From Bifidobacteriaceae bacterium (GTDB lineage Bacteria; Actinomycetota; Actinomycetes; Actinomycetales; WQXJ01): a DNA stretch of 8,720 nt. The stretch covers positions 1 through 8,720 of the forward strand of contig JAISMT010000112.1 of assembly GCA_031276585.1 (NCBI GenBank), written 5' to 3'. Under the pieces are notes generated by a model. It did no database searches. It was not told the origin of the DNA and was given only the letters and a program-made list of their open reading frames with translations. Numbering within the stretch: position 1 is the stretch's first letter; every line of letters begins with the position of its first letter. Positions 1-6,607 of this stretch are shown piece after piece. Made by a program: the position numbers and the translations under genes.

Positions 1-360
1 TTGGGATTCTTACCTACTACAGCACCACCGGCAGTAGCGATAGCGCTTGTCTTAATACCGGTCTTTGCCGGAGCTTTAGCCGGGTGGTGGTTGCACCAGA
101 CGTTAGGAGCCACCCGCCACTGGTGGCAAACCGCCCTAACGAGCGTATCTTGCGGACTGGTGGCGGCCCTAGGGTTGAGCGTCCTAGTGGTTTGGTCGGG
201 AGGCTCAGGTGGCCCGGGACGTTTAGCGTTGGTGGGTGCCGCTTGGTGGCCGTTGGTTGGGTGGCTGGCTTTGGAATTAGGGGTAGGGGCCTGTGCGGCA
301 TCTCTGCTGTTACGCCTAAGGCAAGGCCAAAAAAATGTGGAAGGGACCAAACATGTCTAA
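1..360 (+). CDS. PerM/DUF6350-like multi-pass membrane protein, C-terminal part
   Basis: The reading frame is open from the first base and ends at TAA 358-360, so the N-terminus lies outside the window. The 119 visible residues are strongly hydrophobic with about three membrane segments (roughly residues 10-30, 43-65 and 80-105) and a short basic tail (RLRQGQKN). The GGSGGPGRLALVG stretch at about residues 67-79 resembles the glycine-rich GPGRL motif I associate with the DUF6350/PerM family. In Mycobacterium tuberculosis PerM (Rv0955), a membrane protein linked to cell division, sits directly before purN and purH, and here the same pair follows after an interruption. This synteny is the best support for the call. 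The stop overlaps the ferrochelatase start by 8 bases, suggesting co-transcription. The family is inferred from motif, topology and context; function here is unproven. Confidence 0.7.
   Translation: MGFLPTTAPPAVAIALVLIPVFAGALAGWWLHQTLGATRHWWQTALTSVSCGLVAALGLSVLVVWSGGSGGPGRLALVGAAWWPLVGWLALELGVGACAASLLLRLRQGQKNVEGTKHV
339..345 (+). promoter_or_regulatory. Ribosome binding site that favours the 353 start of hemH
   Basis: GGAAGGG ends 7 bases before ATG 353, a good Shine-Dalgarno match and spacing. It lies inside the end of the upstream membrane-protein gene, so translation of the two is probably coupled. The other in-frame starts are worse: ATG 335 has only a weak AAGG upstream, and ATG 455 has a weak GAGCGGA directly adjacent. 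Confidence 0.6.
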
Positions 361-1480
361 GAGCGTTGATCTAAACCACCTGGCGTCCCAAGCTTTTACG
401 CCTGAACCAAGTTTTTCCTTACACGGGGCCTTGCTGCAGAAAGATGCGAGCGGAATGAAAAGATTCAATGAGAGCTCCCTAGCGGTGGTGTTAGTCAACT
501 TGGGTACCCCCCAAACTCCCACCGCCAGTGAAGTAAAGCGTTACCTCCGGCAATTCCTTTCCGACCGGCGGGTGGTAGACGTGCCTGCCGTGTTGTGGCG
601 GACCTGTTTGGAGATCTGTGTGCTGCCTTGGCGTTCGCCTAAGGTGGCAGAGAAATACCGCACTATTTGGCTGGATGGAGGCTCACCACTCTCGGTCCAT
701 ACTGAGGCCCAAGCCCGGGGAGTGGAAGAACGTCTGTCTGTCTTAGGGGAGCACGCTGCACCTCGGGTGGTCTACGCCATGCGTTACGGGAGCCCCGGCG
801 TGCGGGAGGTCTTAGACGGCCTGCAGCGGGACGGCATCGGCCGTGTTTTGGTAGTACCTCTCTATCCGCAGTATTCGATACCCACAGTGGCTTCCGTTAT
901 AGACGAGGTGGCCCGTCATGCGCTGGGGGCGGTCAACCAGCTGGAATACGCCACGGTGCATTCCTACCCCACGTTACCTGGCTATATCGAAGCGTTAGCT
1001 GCCCGGGCGGAGGAAGCCTGGGAGCAGCACGGCCGTCCCGATTTCGCGGGCGGAGACCGGATGCTGTTGTCTTTTCACGGTATACCGGAAGCGATGGACC
1101 GTTCCGGAGACCCCTATCGCAGTCAGTGTGAACAAACTGCAGCCGCTTTGCGAACCCGTTTGGGTGTTACAGAAGAACAGTCTGTACTGACGTTTCAGTC
1201 CAAGTTTGGGCCGGCTAAGTGGCTTACCCCCGCCACCATTGACACCGTTGCCCAATTAGGCCGCCAGGGAGTAAACCGTTTGGATGTGATCTGTCCCGGT
1301 TTCGCCTCGGACTGTTTGGAAACCCTAGAAGAGATCGAAATATTGAACCGGGAAACCTTTCTTGAGGCCAACCCGAATGGGGTTTTTGTGCGCCACGAAT
1401 GCCTCAACGCGCATCCGCTTTGGCTGGATGCCCTGGCCGACCTAGTGCAATCGCGTCTACCCAGTTCCATCAACGGTTAG
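353..1480 (+). CDS. hemH: Ferrochelatase, proteobacterial protoporphyrin type
   Basis: This enzyme inserts Fe(II) into protoporphyrin IX, the last step of classical haem synthesis. The 375-residue product has NLGTP at 49-53, a RYLRQFLSDRRVVD segment after it, GGSPL, YPQYS at 171-175, SFHGIP with the catalytic histidine at 242, and CPGFASDCLETLEE from 314 with the acidic metal/proton residue probably E323. These match E. coli HemH closely. Actinobacteria normally carry the coproporphyrin ferrochelatase CpfC, which has a GFVSDHxEVL-type motif instead, so this gene looks transferred. The N-terminal FTPEPSFSLHG at 15-25 resembles extensions of beta-proteobacterial ferrochelatases and supports the 353 start; a start at 455 would give 341 residues, nearer E. 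coli length. It overlaps the PerM-like gene by 8 bases. No other haem gene is in the window. Family call is very secure; origin is inference. Confidence 0.95.
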   Translation: MSKSVDLNHLASQAFTPEPSFSLHGALLQKDASGMKRFNESSLAVVLVNLGTPQTPTASEVKRYLRQFLSDRRVVDVPAVLWRTCLEICVLPWRSPKVAEKYRTIWLDGGSPLSVHTEAQARGVEERLSVLGEHAAPRVVYAMRYGSPGVREVLDGLQRDGIGRVLVVPLYPQYSIPTVASVIDEVARHALGAVNQLEYATVHSYPTLPGYIEALAARAEEAWEQHGRPDFAGGDRMLLSFHGIPEAMDRSGDPYRSQCEQTAAALRTRLGVTEEQSVLTFQSKFGPAKWLTPATIDTVAQLGRQGVNRLDVICPGFASDCLETLEEIEILNRETFLEANPNGVFVRHECLNAHPLWLDALADLVQSRLPSSING

Positions 1481-1499
1481 CGGCACTGTGGGTAACTCA

Positions 1500-1606
1500 C
1501 CCACCAAATCTTCTCCCTCTGGTCGAATCTTTCGCGGGGACCCCGAGGAACTCACCCCACCAAATCTTCTCCCTCTGGTCGAATCTTTCGCGGGGACCCC
1601 GAGGAA
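1500..1606. repeat. Two tandem 51-base perfect repeats (period 56) between convergent genes
   Basis: Copies at 1500-1550 and 1556-1606 are identical over 51 bases; the linker ahead of the second copy differs from the sequence ahead of the first by one extra C. Each copy holds the near-palindrome CGGGGACCCCG (1534-1544 in copy one). A larger fold is also possible in each: CCTC and GGTC at 1516-1519 and 1521-1524 pairing with GACC and GAGG at 1539-1542 and 1545-1548. The repeats lie in the 173-base gap between hemH (plus) and a minus-strand gene, where terminators are expected, but neither strand shows a T-tract after the hairpins. They could be a duplicated factor-dependent terminator or two units of a dispersed extragenic repeat. 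The repeat is certain; its role is not. Confidence 0.9.
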
Positions 1607-1653
1607 GAGGAAGTCGGAATCAAGTGTGAAATGTCTTTGCCGCTCCTAGCGGC

Positions 1654-2181
1654 CTAGCCCTGCAGTAAACGCTGCCAATTATTCTTGGTGGCTTTTTCTA
1701 AGGTATCGAGACAGGTGTCTTGGCCTTGAATGGTTTGGGTTTGTTCCACGCACTGCTGGTAGTTCCACTGGTCTTCCCAGGTGAACAGCAGAGGAACCGA
1801 GTACAACATGAAAACCCCCAGTAGGCTCAAACCTAAAGACAGGTACATGATGGCGCCTCGGGCCAACGGTATGCGGCGGGCTAACACAATGCCACGCAAC
1901 GCCACTATTACTGCCCCTATAAGGGCGGCTATACCTAAGGCTGGCCAAGGTAACGGCAGTATCAACGCGACCATCGCCGCCATGGCTGCTGCCCCAAACC
2001 CCAGGACGTGCCGGTTGACCCGGGCCAGCTCGGCGCGTTGTTCTGCGGTAAGAGCTTTGAGTTCTTTTTCTAGTTCCGCGCGTTTCTGCTCCCGGTCCTT
2101 TTGGGCACGTTCGCGGGCTTCATCTTTCCCGGAACGGGGTGGATCGGGTTCACGGACAGGCGGGGCCGGTGGTAAAGACAT
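1654..2181 (-). CDS. Small membrane protein with charged N-terminal helix and three membrane segments
   Basis: I do not recognise a named family. The 175-residue product starts with a proline-rich stretch (1-16), then a highly charged Glu/Lys/Arg/Ala helix at about 18-55 that looks like a coiled coil. Three hydrophobic segments follow at about 57-77, 80-100 and 110-133, and a 40-residue tail holds two cysteines (C144, C157) in a YQQC...QDTC arrangement. This plan (charged cytoplasmic head, few helices, short tail with a spaced cysteine pair) recurs in actinobacterial hypothetical proteins. The cysteines could form a disulfide if the tail is outside; topology is not proven. It faces hemH and is divergent from purN with a 65-base gap. 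The ribosome binding site before ATG is weak. A CCGCT/AGCGG mini-hairpin at 1640-1652 lies just past the stop. The overlapping 153-residue plus-strand frame is judged antisense. Confidence 0.7.
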   Translation of the reverse strand: MSLPPAPPVREPDPPRSGKDEARERAQKDREQKRAELEKELKALTAEQRAELARVNRHVLGFGAAAMAAMVALILPLPWPALGIAALIGAVIVALRGIVLARRIPLARGAIMYLSLGLSLLGVFMLYSVPLLFTWEDQWNYQQCVEQTQTIQGQDTCLDTLEKATKNNWQRLLQG

Positions 2182-2246
2182 CGCTCTATTGTTACTTGTG
2201 ATGAGTCCTGATGGCTACTTGGCGGTGGCACCGGTAGGGTGAGCCG

Positions 2247-2825
2247 GTGAGTTTGCGCGTGGTAGTCCTCGCTTCTGGGGCCGGTTCTTTAGCGGATGCG
2301 TTGATGCGCGCGGCCCAACCGCCGGAGTATCCGGCGCAGGTGGTGGCGTTAGGGACGGACCGCCCCGCGGCAGCATTGGAGTTGGCCCGTAAGCATGGGG
2401 TAGCTACTTTCCAGGTTCAGTTAGCTGATTTCGACTCGCGGGCACAATGGGATGCCGCGTTGGCTGCAGCAGTAGCGGTGTTTAACCCCGATCTGGTGGT
2501 CTCGGCTGGTTTTATGCGGGTATTAGGCGCGCCTTTCCTGGACCAGTTTGGGGACCGAACCATCAACACCCACCCGGCGTTGTTGCCAGCTTTTCCGGGT
2601 GCACACGCCGTCAGAGATGCTTTAGCGGCAGGTGTACCAATTACTGGTTGCACCATTCACCGGGTAGATAGCGGCGTGGATACCGGTCCGGTGTTGGACC
2701 AACGTGAAGTAAAAGTGCAGGCGGGAGACACCGAAGCCACCCTGCATGAGCGCATTAAAGTCCAAGAACGTGACTTGTTGATCACCACCGTGGCGCGGCT
2801 AGCCCGGGGCGAGTTAACCCTTTAA
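2247..2825 (+). CDS. purN: Phosphoribosylglycinamide formyltransferase
   Basis: PurN transfers a formyl group from 10-formyl-tetrahydrofolate to GAR, the third step of cytosolic de novo purine synthesis. The 192-residue product opens with the phosphate-binding loop LASGAGSLADAL (8-19), in the form typical of actinobacterial PurN, where E. coli has SGNGSN. It carries SAGFMRVLG and then INTHPALLPAFPG. The catalytic triad of E. coli (N106, H108, D144) is present as N107, H109 and D145 (DSGVD). The C-terminal TLHERIKVQERDLL helix is also typical. It starts at GTG 2247 with AGGGTGA at 2236-2242 as a reasonable ribosome binding site. Length is slightly short against about 210 residues in other bacteria, with a brief C-terminus ending in GELTL. 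purH follows after 272 bases, so purN may not need the riboswitch that controls purH. Confidence 0.95.
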   Translation: MSLRVVVLASGAGSLADALMRAAQPPEYPAQVVALGTDRPAAALELARKHGVATFQVQLADFDSRAQWDAALAAAVAVFNPDLVVSAGFMRVLGAPFLDQFGDRTINTHPALLPAFPGAHAVRDALAAGVPITGCTIHRVDSGVDTGPVLDQREVKVQAGDTEATLHERIKVQERDLLITTVARLARGELTL

Positions 2826-2871
2826 AACCCTGTCAGTACCGGTGCTCCTAGTGGGAGTTGGTCCACTCGAG

Positions 2872-2892
2872 TCGCTTGACAATGCCAAGCGA
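2872..2892. promoter_or_regulatory. 7-bp inverted repeat with embedded TTGACA in the purN-purH gap
   Basis: TCGCTTG (2872-2878) and CAAGCGA (2886-2892) are perfect complements around a 7-base centre. A TTGACA hexamer (2876-2881), the consensus -35 element, begins inside the left arm. Two readings fit. As DNA it could be a repressor operator over the -35 box of a purH promoter; about 17-22 bases on, only weak -10 candidates such as TAACGT (2904-2909, spacing too long) are seen. As RNA it could be a hairpin ending the purN transcript, although no T-tract follows. The inverted repeat is seen directly; either role is inference. Confidence 0.4.
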
Positions 2893-2965
2893 AACCAGAC
2901 GACTAACGTGGCGTCTTAGAAAAGTGCACGCAATTAGCAAAGTGAACCCGCCTGCGGCAGGGCTA

Positions 2966-2983
2966 GACTGGCTTCGGCCCGTC
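2966..2983 (+). promoter_or_regulatory. UUCG-tetraloop hairpin competing with riboswitch stem P1
   Basis: GACTGGCTTCGGCCCGTC folds as GAC/GTC and GGC/GCC with one T-C mismatch, closed by a TTCG tetraloop. Its right arm (2977-2983) is the same strand that forms the left side of riboswitch stem P1, so the hairpin and P1 exclude each other. It is transcribed before the aptamer and could hold P1 open until ligand binding. The complementarity is visible; a switching role is inferred. Confidence 0.45.
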
Positions 2984-3068
2984 CACGACTGGCGATTTTG
3001 GGGTGGAGCACCACCGGGGGAGTAGACTGGCCTAGATTTTCCGCTCACATCGTTCGCCTGGGTGTGAG
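2976..3068 (+). promoter_or_regulatory. ZTP (pfl) riboswitch in the purH leader
   Basis: This RNA element binds ZTP/ZMP, the AICAR nucleotides that pile up when 10-formyl-tetrahydrofolate is short. The conserved parts occur in order. GACTGGCG is at 2987-2994. Stem P2 is GGTGG/CCACC at 3002-3006 and 3011-3015, and is followed by GGGGGAG (3016-3022). The distal hairpin has a CTCACA/TGTGAG stem (3044-3049, 3063-3068) around a loop holding CGCCTGGG (3055-3062). P1 pairs GGCC and GTC at 2976-2983 with GAC and GGCC at 3025-3032, with one mismatch. CGCC at 3055-3058 can pair with GGCG at 2991-2994, as expected for the family's pseudoknot. The closest model I know, the Thermosinus carboxydivorans aptamer, has the same P2 and purine-rich segment. 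Placement before purH, whose substrate is ZMP, strengthens the call. The ribosome binding site lies only 15 bases past the last stem, which suggests translational control. Confidence 0.93.
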
Positions 3069-3097
3069 GAGCCATCCAGCTATAAGGAGGTTCCGCT
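3068..3097 (+). promoter_or_regulatory. purH ribosome binding site and possible expression platform
   Basis: AAGGAGG at 3084-3090 is a near-perfect Shine-Dalgarno site 7 bases before ATG 3098, the strongest in the window. GGAGCC (3068-3073) can pair with GGTTCC (3089-3094, one G-T pair), covering the last two G residues of the site. The first G of that pairing also closes the riboswitch distal stem, so the structures touch. No T-rich terminator is seen between aptamer and start. Ligand-controlled access to this site is the likeliest mechanism, but the pairing is short. Confidence 0.5.
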
Positions 3098-4825
3098 ATG
3101 TCACACCAGGCATCGTCCCCTAACACCATTTCTGAGCGTCAACCGATCCGGCGGGCTTTAGTTTCGGTTTATGACAAGACCGGTTTGGAGGAATTGGCTC
3201 GAGCGTTGGAGCAAGCTGGAGTGCAGATTGTGTCCACCGGGTCCACCGCACGTACCATCGCCGCGACCGGGGTAAGCGTAAAGCCAGTGGAAGAGTTGAC
3301 GGGTTTTCCAGAATGTTTGGAAGGCCGGGTCAAAACCCTTCATCCCGTAGTTCACGCTGGCATTTTGGCGGATCGGCGTCAAGCTTCCCACGTTCAACGG
3401 TTAGCGGAATTGGGGATAGAACCATTTGATTTGGTGGTGGTGAACCTTTACCCCTTTGCTGCCACGGTGGCTTCTGGTGCTAGTCCAGATCAGTGTGTGG
3501 AGTTAATTGACATTGGCGGGCCCACCATGGTGCGAGCAGCGGCTAAAAACCACGCCAGTGTGGCGGTGGTAACTTCTCCGGTTTGCTACTCCCAAATTAT
3601 CCAAGCGTTGCATCAAGGCGGTTTTACTTTGGAGCAACGCCGTCAATTGGCTCGGGATGCCTTTATCCATACTGCCGATTACGAGGTGGCGGTGGCTACC
3701 TGGATGGCTACGGTGTTGGCACCGGAAACCCGGGATACTGCCGCGCCGGTTTCAGCTTCTGCACCTAACCCGGCGGGCGCACCCAGCTCGGCCCGAGTTC
3801 AAGGTCCGGTGCCGCCGCTCTGGGTTGGGGCCACCTACCGGCGGGTGGGAACGCCGCTTGCCGCCGACGCCGCGGGGCATTCGGAAGTGGGTTTACGGTA
3901 CGGAGAGAACCCCCATCAGGTAGCAGCCGTCTACCAGAAGGTTAGCGGCGGAGTGGCCCCAGACAGGAGGGTTGCCAACAGGGGTTTAGCCGGTGCGGAA
4001 GTACTAGGTGGTAAACCCATGAGCTTCAATAATTACGGAGACGCCGATGCCGCCCGCCGGGCCGCCCTGGACTTTACTGCACCGGCAGTGGCCATAGTGA
4101 AACACGCCAACCCTTGCGGAATAGCGGTAGGTGCAGACATCGCCCAAGCCCACCGTAAAGCGCACGCTTGCGACCCCATCAGCGCCTACGGCGGTGTGAT
4201 CGCCACCAACCGTCCAGTGACTCTAGAGATGGCGCAGCAAGTTAAACCCATCTTCACGGAAGTGATAGTGGCGCCCAACTATGAGGAAGCGGCGTTAGAA
4301 CTGCTCCGCAGTAAAACCAATCTGCGGATATTACGTTTGCCGGCTGATCCGCTACCGGCTTTTGAAGCCAAACCGATTAGTGGTGACTTATTGCTGCAAG
4401 AACGCGACCGCTTCCAAGCCTCCGGAGATATGCCTGCCAAATGGGAGTTGGTGGCCGGTGCTCCCGCCGATGATGCGACTTGGGCCGATCTGTTGTTTGC
4501 TTGGAAAGCAGTGCGGTCAGTCAAATCCAATGCCATTCTTTTAGCTCGGGACGGAGCTTCCGTGGGAGTGGGTATGGGTCAAGTAAACCGGGTGGATTCG
4601 GCGCGTTTGGCGGTAGAACGGGCCGGTCAGCAGCGAGCGCACGGAGCGGTGGCGGCATCGGACGCTTTTTTCCCATTCGCTGACGGGCTGGAAGTGCTTC
4701 TAGCGGCTGGCGTGAAAGCAGTAGTAGAACCCGGTGGTTCTATCCGAGACCAAGAAGTGGTGGCCGCAGCGGAACGGGCGGGCGTAGCTCTATATTTCAC
4801 AGGCGCACGGCACTTTTTCCACTGA
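3098..4825 (+). CDS. purH: Bifunctional AICAR transformylase / IMP cyclohydrolase
   Basis: PurH carries out the last two steps of IMP synthesis in the cytosol, formylating AICAR with 10-formyl-tetrahydrofolate and closing the ring. The N-terminal cyclohydrolase domain (about 18-205) shows [32 protein letters not shown] and a [14 protein letters not shown] loop. The transformylase domain shows RYGENPHQ at 267-274, [15 protein letters not shown], the catalytic KHANPCG at 335-341 (K335, H336), [28 protein letters not shown] and the C-terminal FTGARHFFH. At 575 residues it is about 50 longer than usual. The excess is an Ala/Pro/Ser-rich linker between the domains (about 208-255). The start has an excellent ribosome binding site and the gene sits under a ZTP riboswitch, matching its use of ZMP as substrate. 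Downstream, a restriction-modification unit follows after 246 bases. Confidence 0.98.
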   Translation: MSHQASSPNTISERQPIRRALVSVYDKTGLEELARALEQAGVQIVSTGSTARTIAATGVSVKPVEELTGFPECLEGRVKTLHPVVHAGILADRRQASHVQRLAELGIEPFDLVVVNLYPFAATVASGASPDQCVELIDIGGPTMVRAAAKNHASVAVVTSPVCYSQIIQALHQGGFTLEQRRQLARDAFIHTADYEVAVATWMATVLAPETRDTAAPVSASAPNPAGAPSSARVQGPVPPLWVGATYRRVGTPLAADAAGHSEVGLRYGENPHQVAAVYQKVSGGVAPDRRVANRGLAGAEVLGGKPMSFNNYGDADAARRAALDFTAPAVAIVKHANPCGIAVGADIAQAHRKAHACDPISAYGGVIATNRPVTLEMAQQVKPIFTEVIVAPNYEEAALELLRSKTNLRILRLPADPLPAFEAKPISGDLLLQERDRFQASGDMPAKWELVAGAPADDATWADLLFAWKAVRSVKSNAILLARDGASVGVGMGQVNRVDSARLAVERAGQQRAHGAVAASDAFFPFADGLEVLLAAGVKAVVEPGGSIRDQEVVAAAERAGVALYFTGARHFFH

Positions 4826-4902
4826 ACCAGAAGCACCCCCAACCTTTCCTGCGGAAACTCCGAGAAAAACTTAGGCGTAAGTGTCAAGGTTTCAGACCTC
4901 CA

Positions 4903-5031
4903 GTGGGGCTAGCGGTGCTGGTGCGGCAGCAGATTGCGTCCGGTTCATTCCTCACAGGCGATCTAACACTCAATGCCGCGAAGGCAGAAATGCAAGCTTG
5001 GTATGTGGAAGCGCAAGGAGAGTGTGCGTAG
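4903..5031 (+). other. Possible short reading frame or gene remnant before the methyltransferase
   Basis: This covers part of the 246-base gap after purH. The frame is open from 4684 to TAG 5029-5031 and its first usual start is GTG 4903, giving 42 residues. Read from about 4861, the conceptual peptide has a basic segment (LREKLRRK) and then an Ala/Glu/Gln-rich end (TLNAAKAEMQAWYVEAQGECA, last part only), with unremarkable codons, so it reads like the end of a protein. I do not recognise it. No good ribosome binding site precedes GTG 4903. The stop would overlap an in-frame methyltransferase GTG at 5024 by 8 bases, but AAGGAG (5015-5020) is only 3 bases from that GTG. It may be a leftover of a gene displaced when the restriction unit came in, or chance. 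Confidence 0.25.
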
Positions 5032-5071
5032 TAAAAAGGCGATATTCACAAGGCGCGGACGGGAAGACCTT

Positions 5072-6607
5072 ATGGTGACAGTGCCGCCTATTAGGCTGGT
5101 TGGTGTGAGTGGAAGACTGCTGAGCCACGCGGAGAGGGTGCGGGTTGAGGCGACGAGCACGCTGGACACGGTTTCCCAGGCTGTGCAGGGCCAGTACTTT
5201 ACCCCCGAGAAGGCGGCGGCTCTGATCGCCGGTCTGCCAACCCTTCTGCGCACGAACGTGCTGCGGGTTCTTGATCCTGGGGCGGGGTCTGGCATGTTAA
5301 CGGCCGCCGTCGTGGAGCGCGCGTGTAGGGAAGGCGGAGTAGACGCCATTGAAGTCACAGCGGTTGAATCCGATGCCTCATTGTTGCCAGCCCTTCACCA
5401 GACTGTGCGACTGTGTGAGCAGTGGGGCCGTGACCACAACATGTTAGTCAGAGTCAAAGTGGTGGCTGGTGATCTGATTCGTATGCAATCCGGCCTAGAC
5501 GCCGAGTTAGGTACTAACTACGACCTGGTGATAATGAATCCGCCGTACAAGAAGCTGGGATCAGCATCGTGGCAGCGTAAGGCGCTGAAATTGTCGGGTT
5601 GGGAGGTGACCAACCTGTATTCAGCGTTTTTAGCCATCGGTGTGGATTCGCTGCGGTGCAGCGGCCAACTAGTGGCGATCACACCGCGTTCGTTCGCTAA
5701 CGGCCCGTACTTCGGTCAGTTCCGCCGCCGCTTGTTGGCTGAGGTGGCGTTCAACCGGGTACACACCTTCGAGTCGCGCTCCACGGTCTTCGGTGACACT
5801 GGCGTGCTGCAGGAGAACGTTGTGTTTTCCGCTACGAAGGCCGGCCCTCGCGGTGCAGTGGTCATCACGTCATCGCGTGACCACACTGACGAGGTGATGT
5901 CACGGACGGTCGGCTACAACGAGTTAGTTTCTCCGGCTGATCCCCACCAGTTCATTCGCATCACTCCAGACGAGGCTTCTTGCGAAGCGGTCAAGGCAGT
6001 GGAGGCACTGCCCGCGTCGCTGACAGCGTTAGGCCTAAAAGTGTCCACAGGGAAGGTTGTCGATTTCAGGGCCCGGCAAAATCTCCATAACGTTCCGCAG
6101 CCCGGATATCTGCCGTTGGTCTATCCGGGCAATCTCCGCCAAGGCGAAGTTCATTGGCCCCGGCAGATCGGCAAAGCCCAGGCGTTTAGCCTGGTGGAAG
6201 AATCTGACCGCAAAGCGCTGCTACCCAGCGGCTACTACGTGCTGGTCAAGCGTTTCTCCGCGAAGGAGGAGCGGCGCCGGATCGTCGCCGCAGTGTGGGA
6301 CCCAACCCGGCACCAAGGCAAGCCCGTGGCGTTTGAGAACCACCTCAACGTGTTCCACAAGAACGGCATGGGGTTGGACAGGGAATTGGCTTGGGGTTTG
6401 TGCCTGTGGCTGAACAGCACCATCGTGGACCGCTACTTCCGGACCTTCTCAGGCCACACCCAGGTCAACGCCACCGATCTACGGTCGCTCAACTATCCCG
6501 ACCAGCCCACCCTGCGCAGGCTCGGACAGGCCACTGACCACCTTCCCGAACAAGGTGACCTCGACCAGCTCGTCGAGGAAATGACCCAGGAGCTAGTACC
6601 AGCGTGA
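5072..6607 (+). CDS. Type II adenine-N6 DNA methyltransferase, M.BsuBI/M.PstI-like
   Basis: This is the modification half of a restriction pair; it would use S-adenosylmethionine to methylate an adenine in the recognition site and shield host DNA. The 511-residue product is close to M.PstI (about 507). Motif X QYFTP is at 41-45, the SAM-binding motif I LDPGAGSG ends at residue 74, and the catalytic motif IV NPPY is at 156-159. The C-terminal recognition region contains LNSTIVDRYFRTFSGHTQVN and LNYP, a signature common in Eco57I-like methylases. ATG 5072 is chosen because GGGAAG (5061-5066) precedes it by 5 bases and the length fits; the frame remains open up to ATG 4973, so GTG 5024 or ATG 5003 are possible. 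Its stop overlaps the endonuclease start as GTGA. Codon choice is more C/G-ending than in purine genes, fitting transfer. If it follows the PstI family, the site would be CTGCAG; this is unproven. Confidence 0.92.
   Translation: MVTVPPIRLVGVSGRLLSHAERVRVEATSTLDTVSQAVQGQYFTPEKAAALIAGLPTLLRTNVLRVLDPGAGSGMLTAAVVERACREGGVDAIEVTAVESDASLLPALHQTVRLCEQWGRDHNMLVRVKVVAGDLIRMQSGLDAELGTNYDLVIMNPPYKKLGSASWQRKALKLSGWEVTNLYSAFLAIGVDSLRCSGQLVAITPRSFANGPYFGQFRRRLLAEVAFNRVHTFESRSTVFGDTGVLQENVVFSATKAGPRGAVVITSSRDHTDEVMSRTVGYNELVSPADPHQFIRITPDEASCEAVKAVEALPASLTALGLKVSTGKVVDFRARQNLHNVPQPGYLPLVYPGNLRQGEVHWPRQIGKAQAFSLVEESDRKALLPSGYYVLVKRFSAKEERRRIVAAVWDPTRHQGKPVAFENHLNVFHKNGMGLDRELAWGLCLWLNSTIVDRYFRTFSGHTQVNATDLRSLNYPDQPTLRRLGQATDHLPEQGDLDQLVEEMTQELVPA

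Noticed and set aside
1500..1606. Possible CRISPR array
   Set aside because: Only two copies with 5 bases between them, so no spacers, and no cas genes nearby.
1640..1652. CCGCT/AGCGG hairpin as intrinsic terminator of the minus-strand gene
   Set aside because: Only 5 base pairs and no T-tract on the minus strand after it; kept as a remark under that gene.
1781..2242. 153-residue plus-strand reading frame opposite the small membrane protein gene
   Set aside because: It is rich in Arg/Ser/Ala with no recognisable fold and lies antisense to a frame with clear membrane segments and a coherent charged head and tail; it also overlaps the purN ribosome binding region.
2848..3129. 93-residue minus-strand reading frame over the purH leader
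   Set aside because: The stretch is fully explained by the riboswitch and purH start on the plus strand, and the peptide looks like no protein family.
4881..5078. 65-residue plus-strand frame after purH
   Set aside because: Cys/Arg/Ser-rich composition, no useful ribosome binding site, and it runs across the methyltransferase start in another frame; the frame ending at 5031 looks more protein-like.
4963..5358. 131-residue minus-strand frame over the methyltransferase N-terminus
   Set aside because: It is antisense to the conserved QYFTP and DPGAGSG motifs and has low-complexity Arg/Ser/Thr content.
5072..6607. BREX PglX or a type I HsdM subunit
   Set aside because: PglX is about twice as long and comes with brx genes; HsdM comes with hsdS/hsdR. 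The length and the adjacent BsuBI/PstI-type nuclease fit a type II pair.
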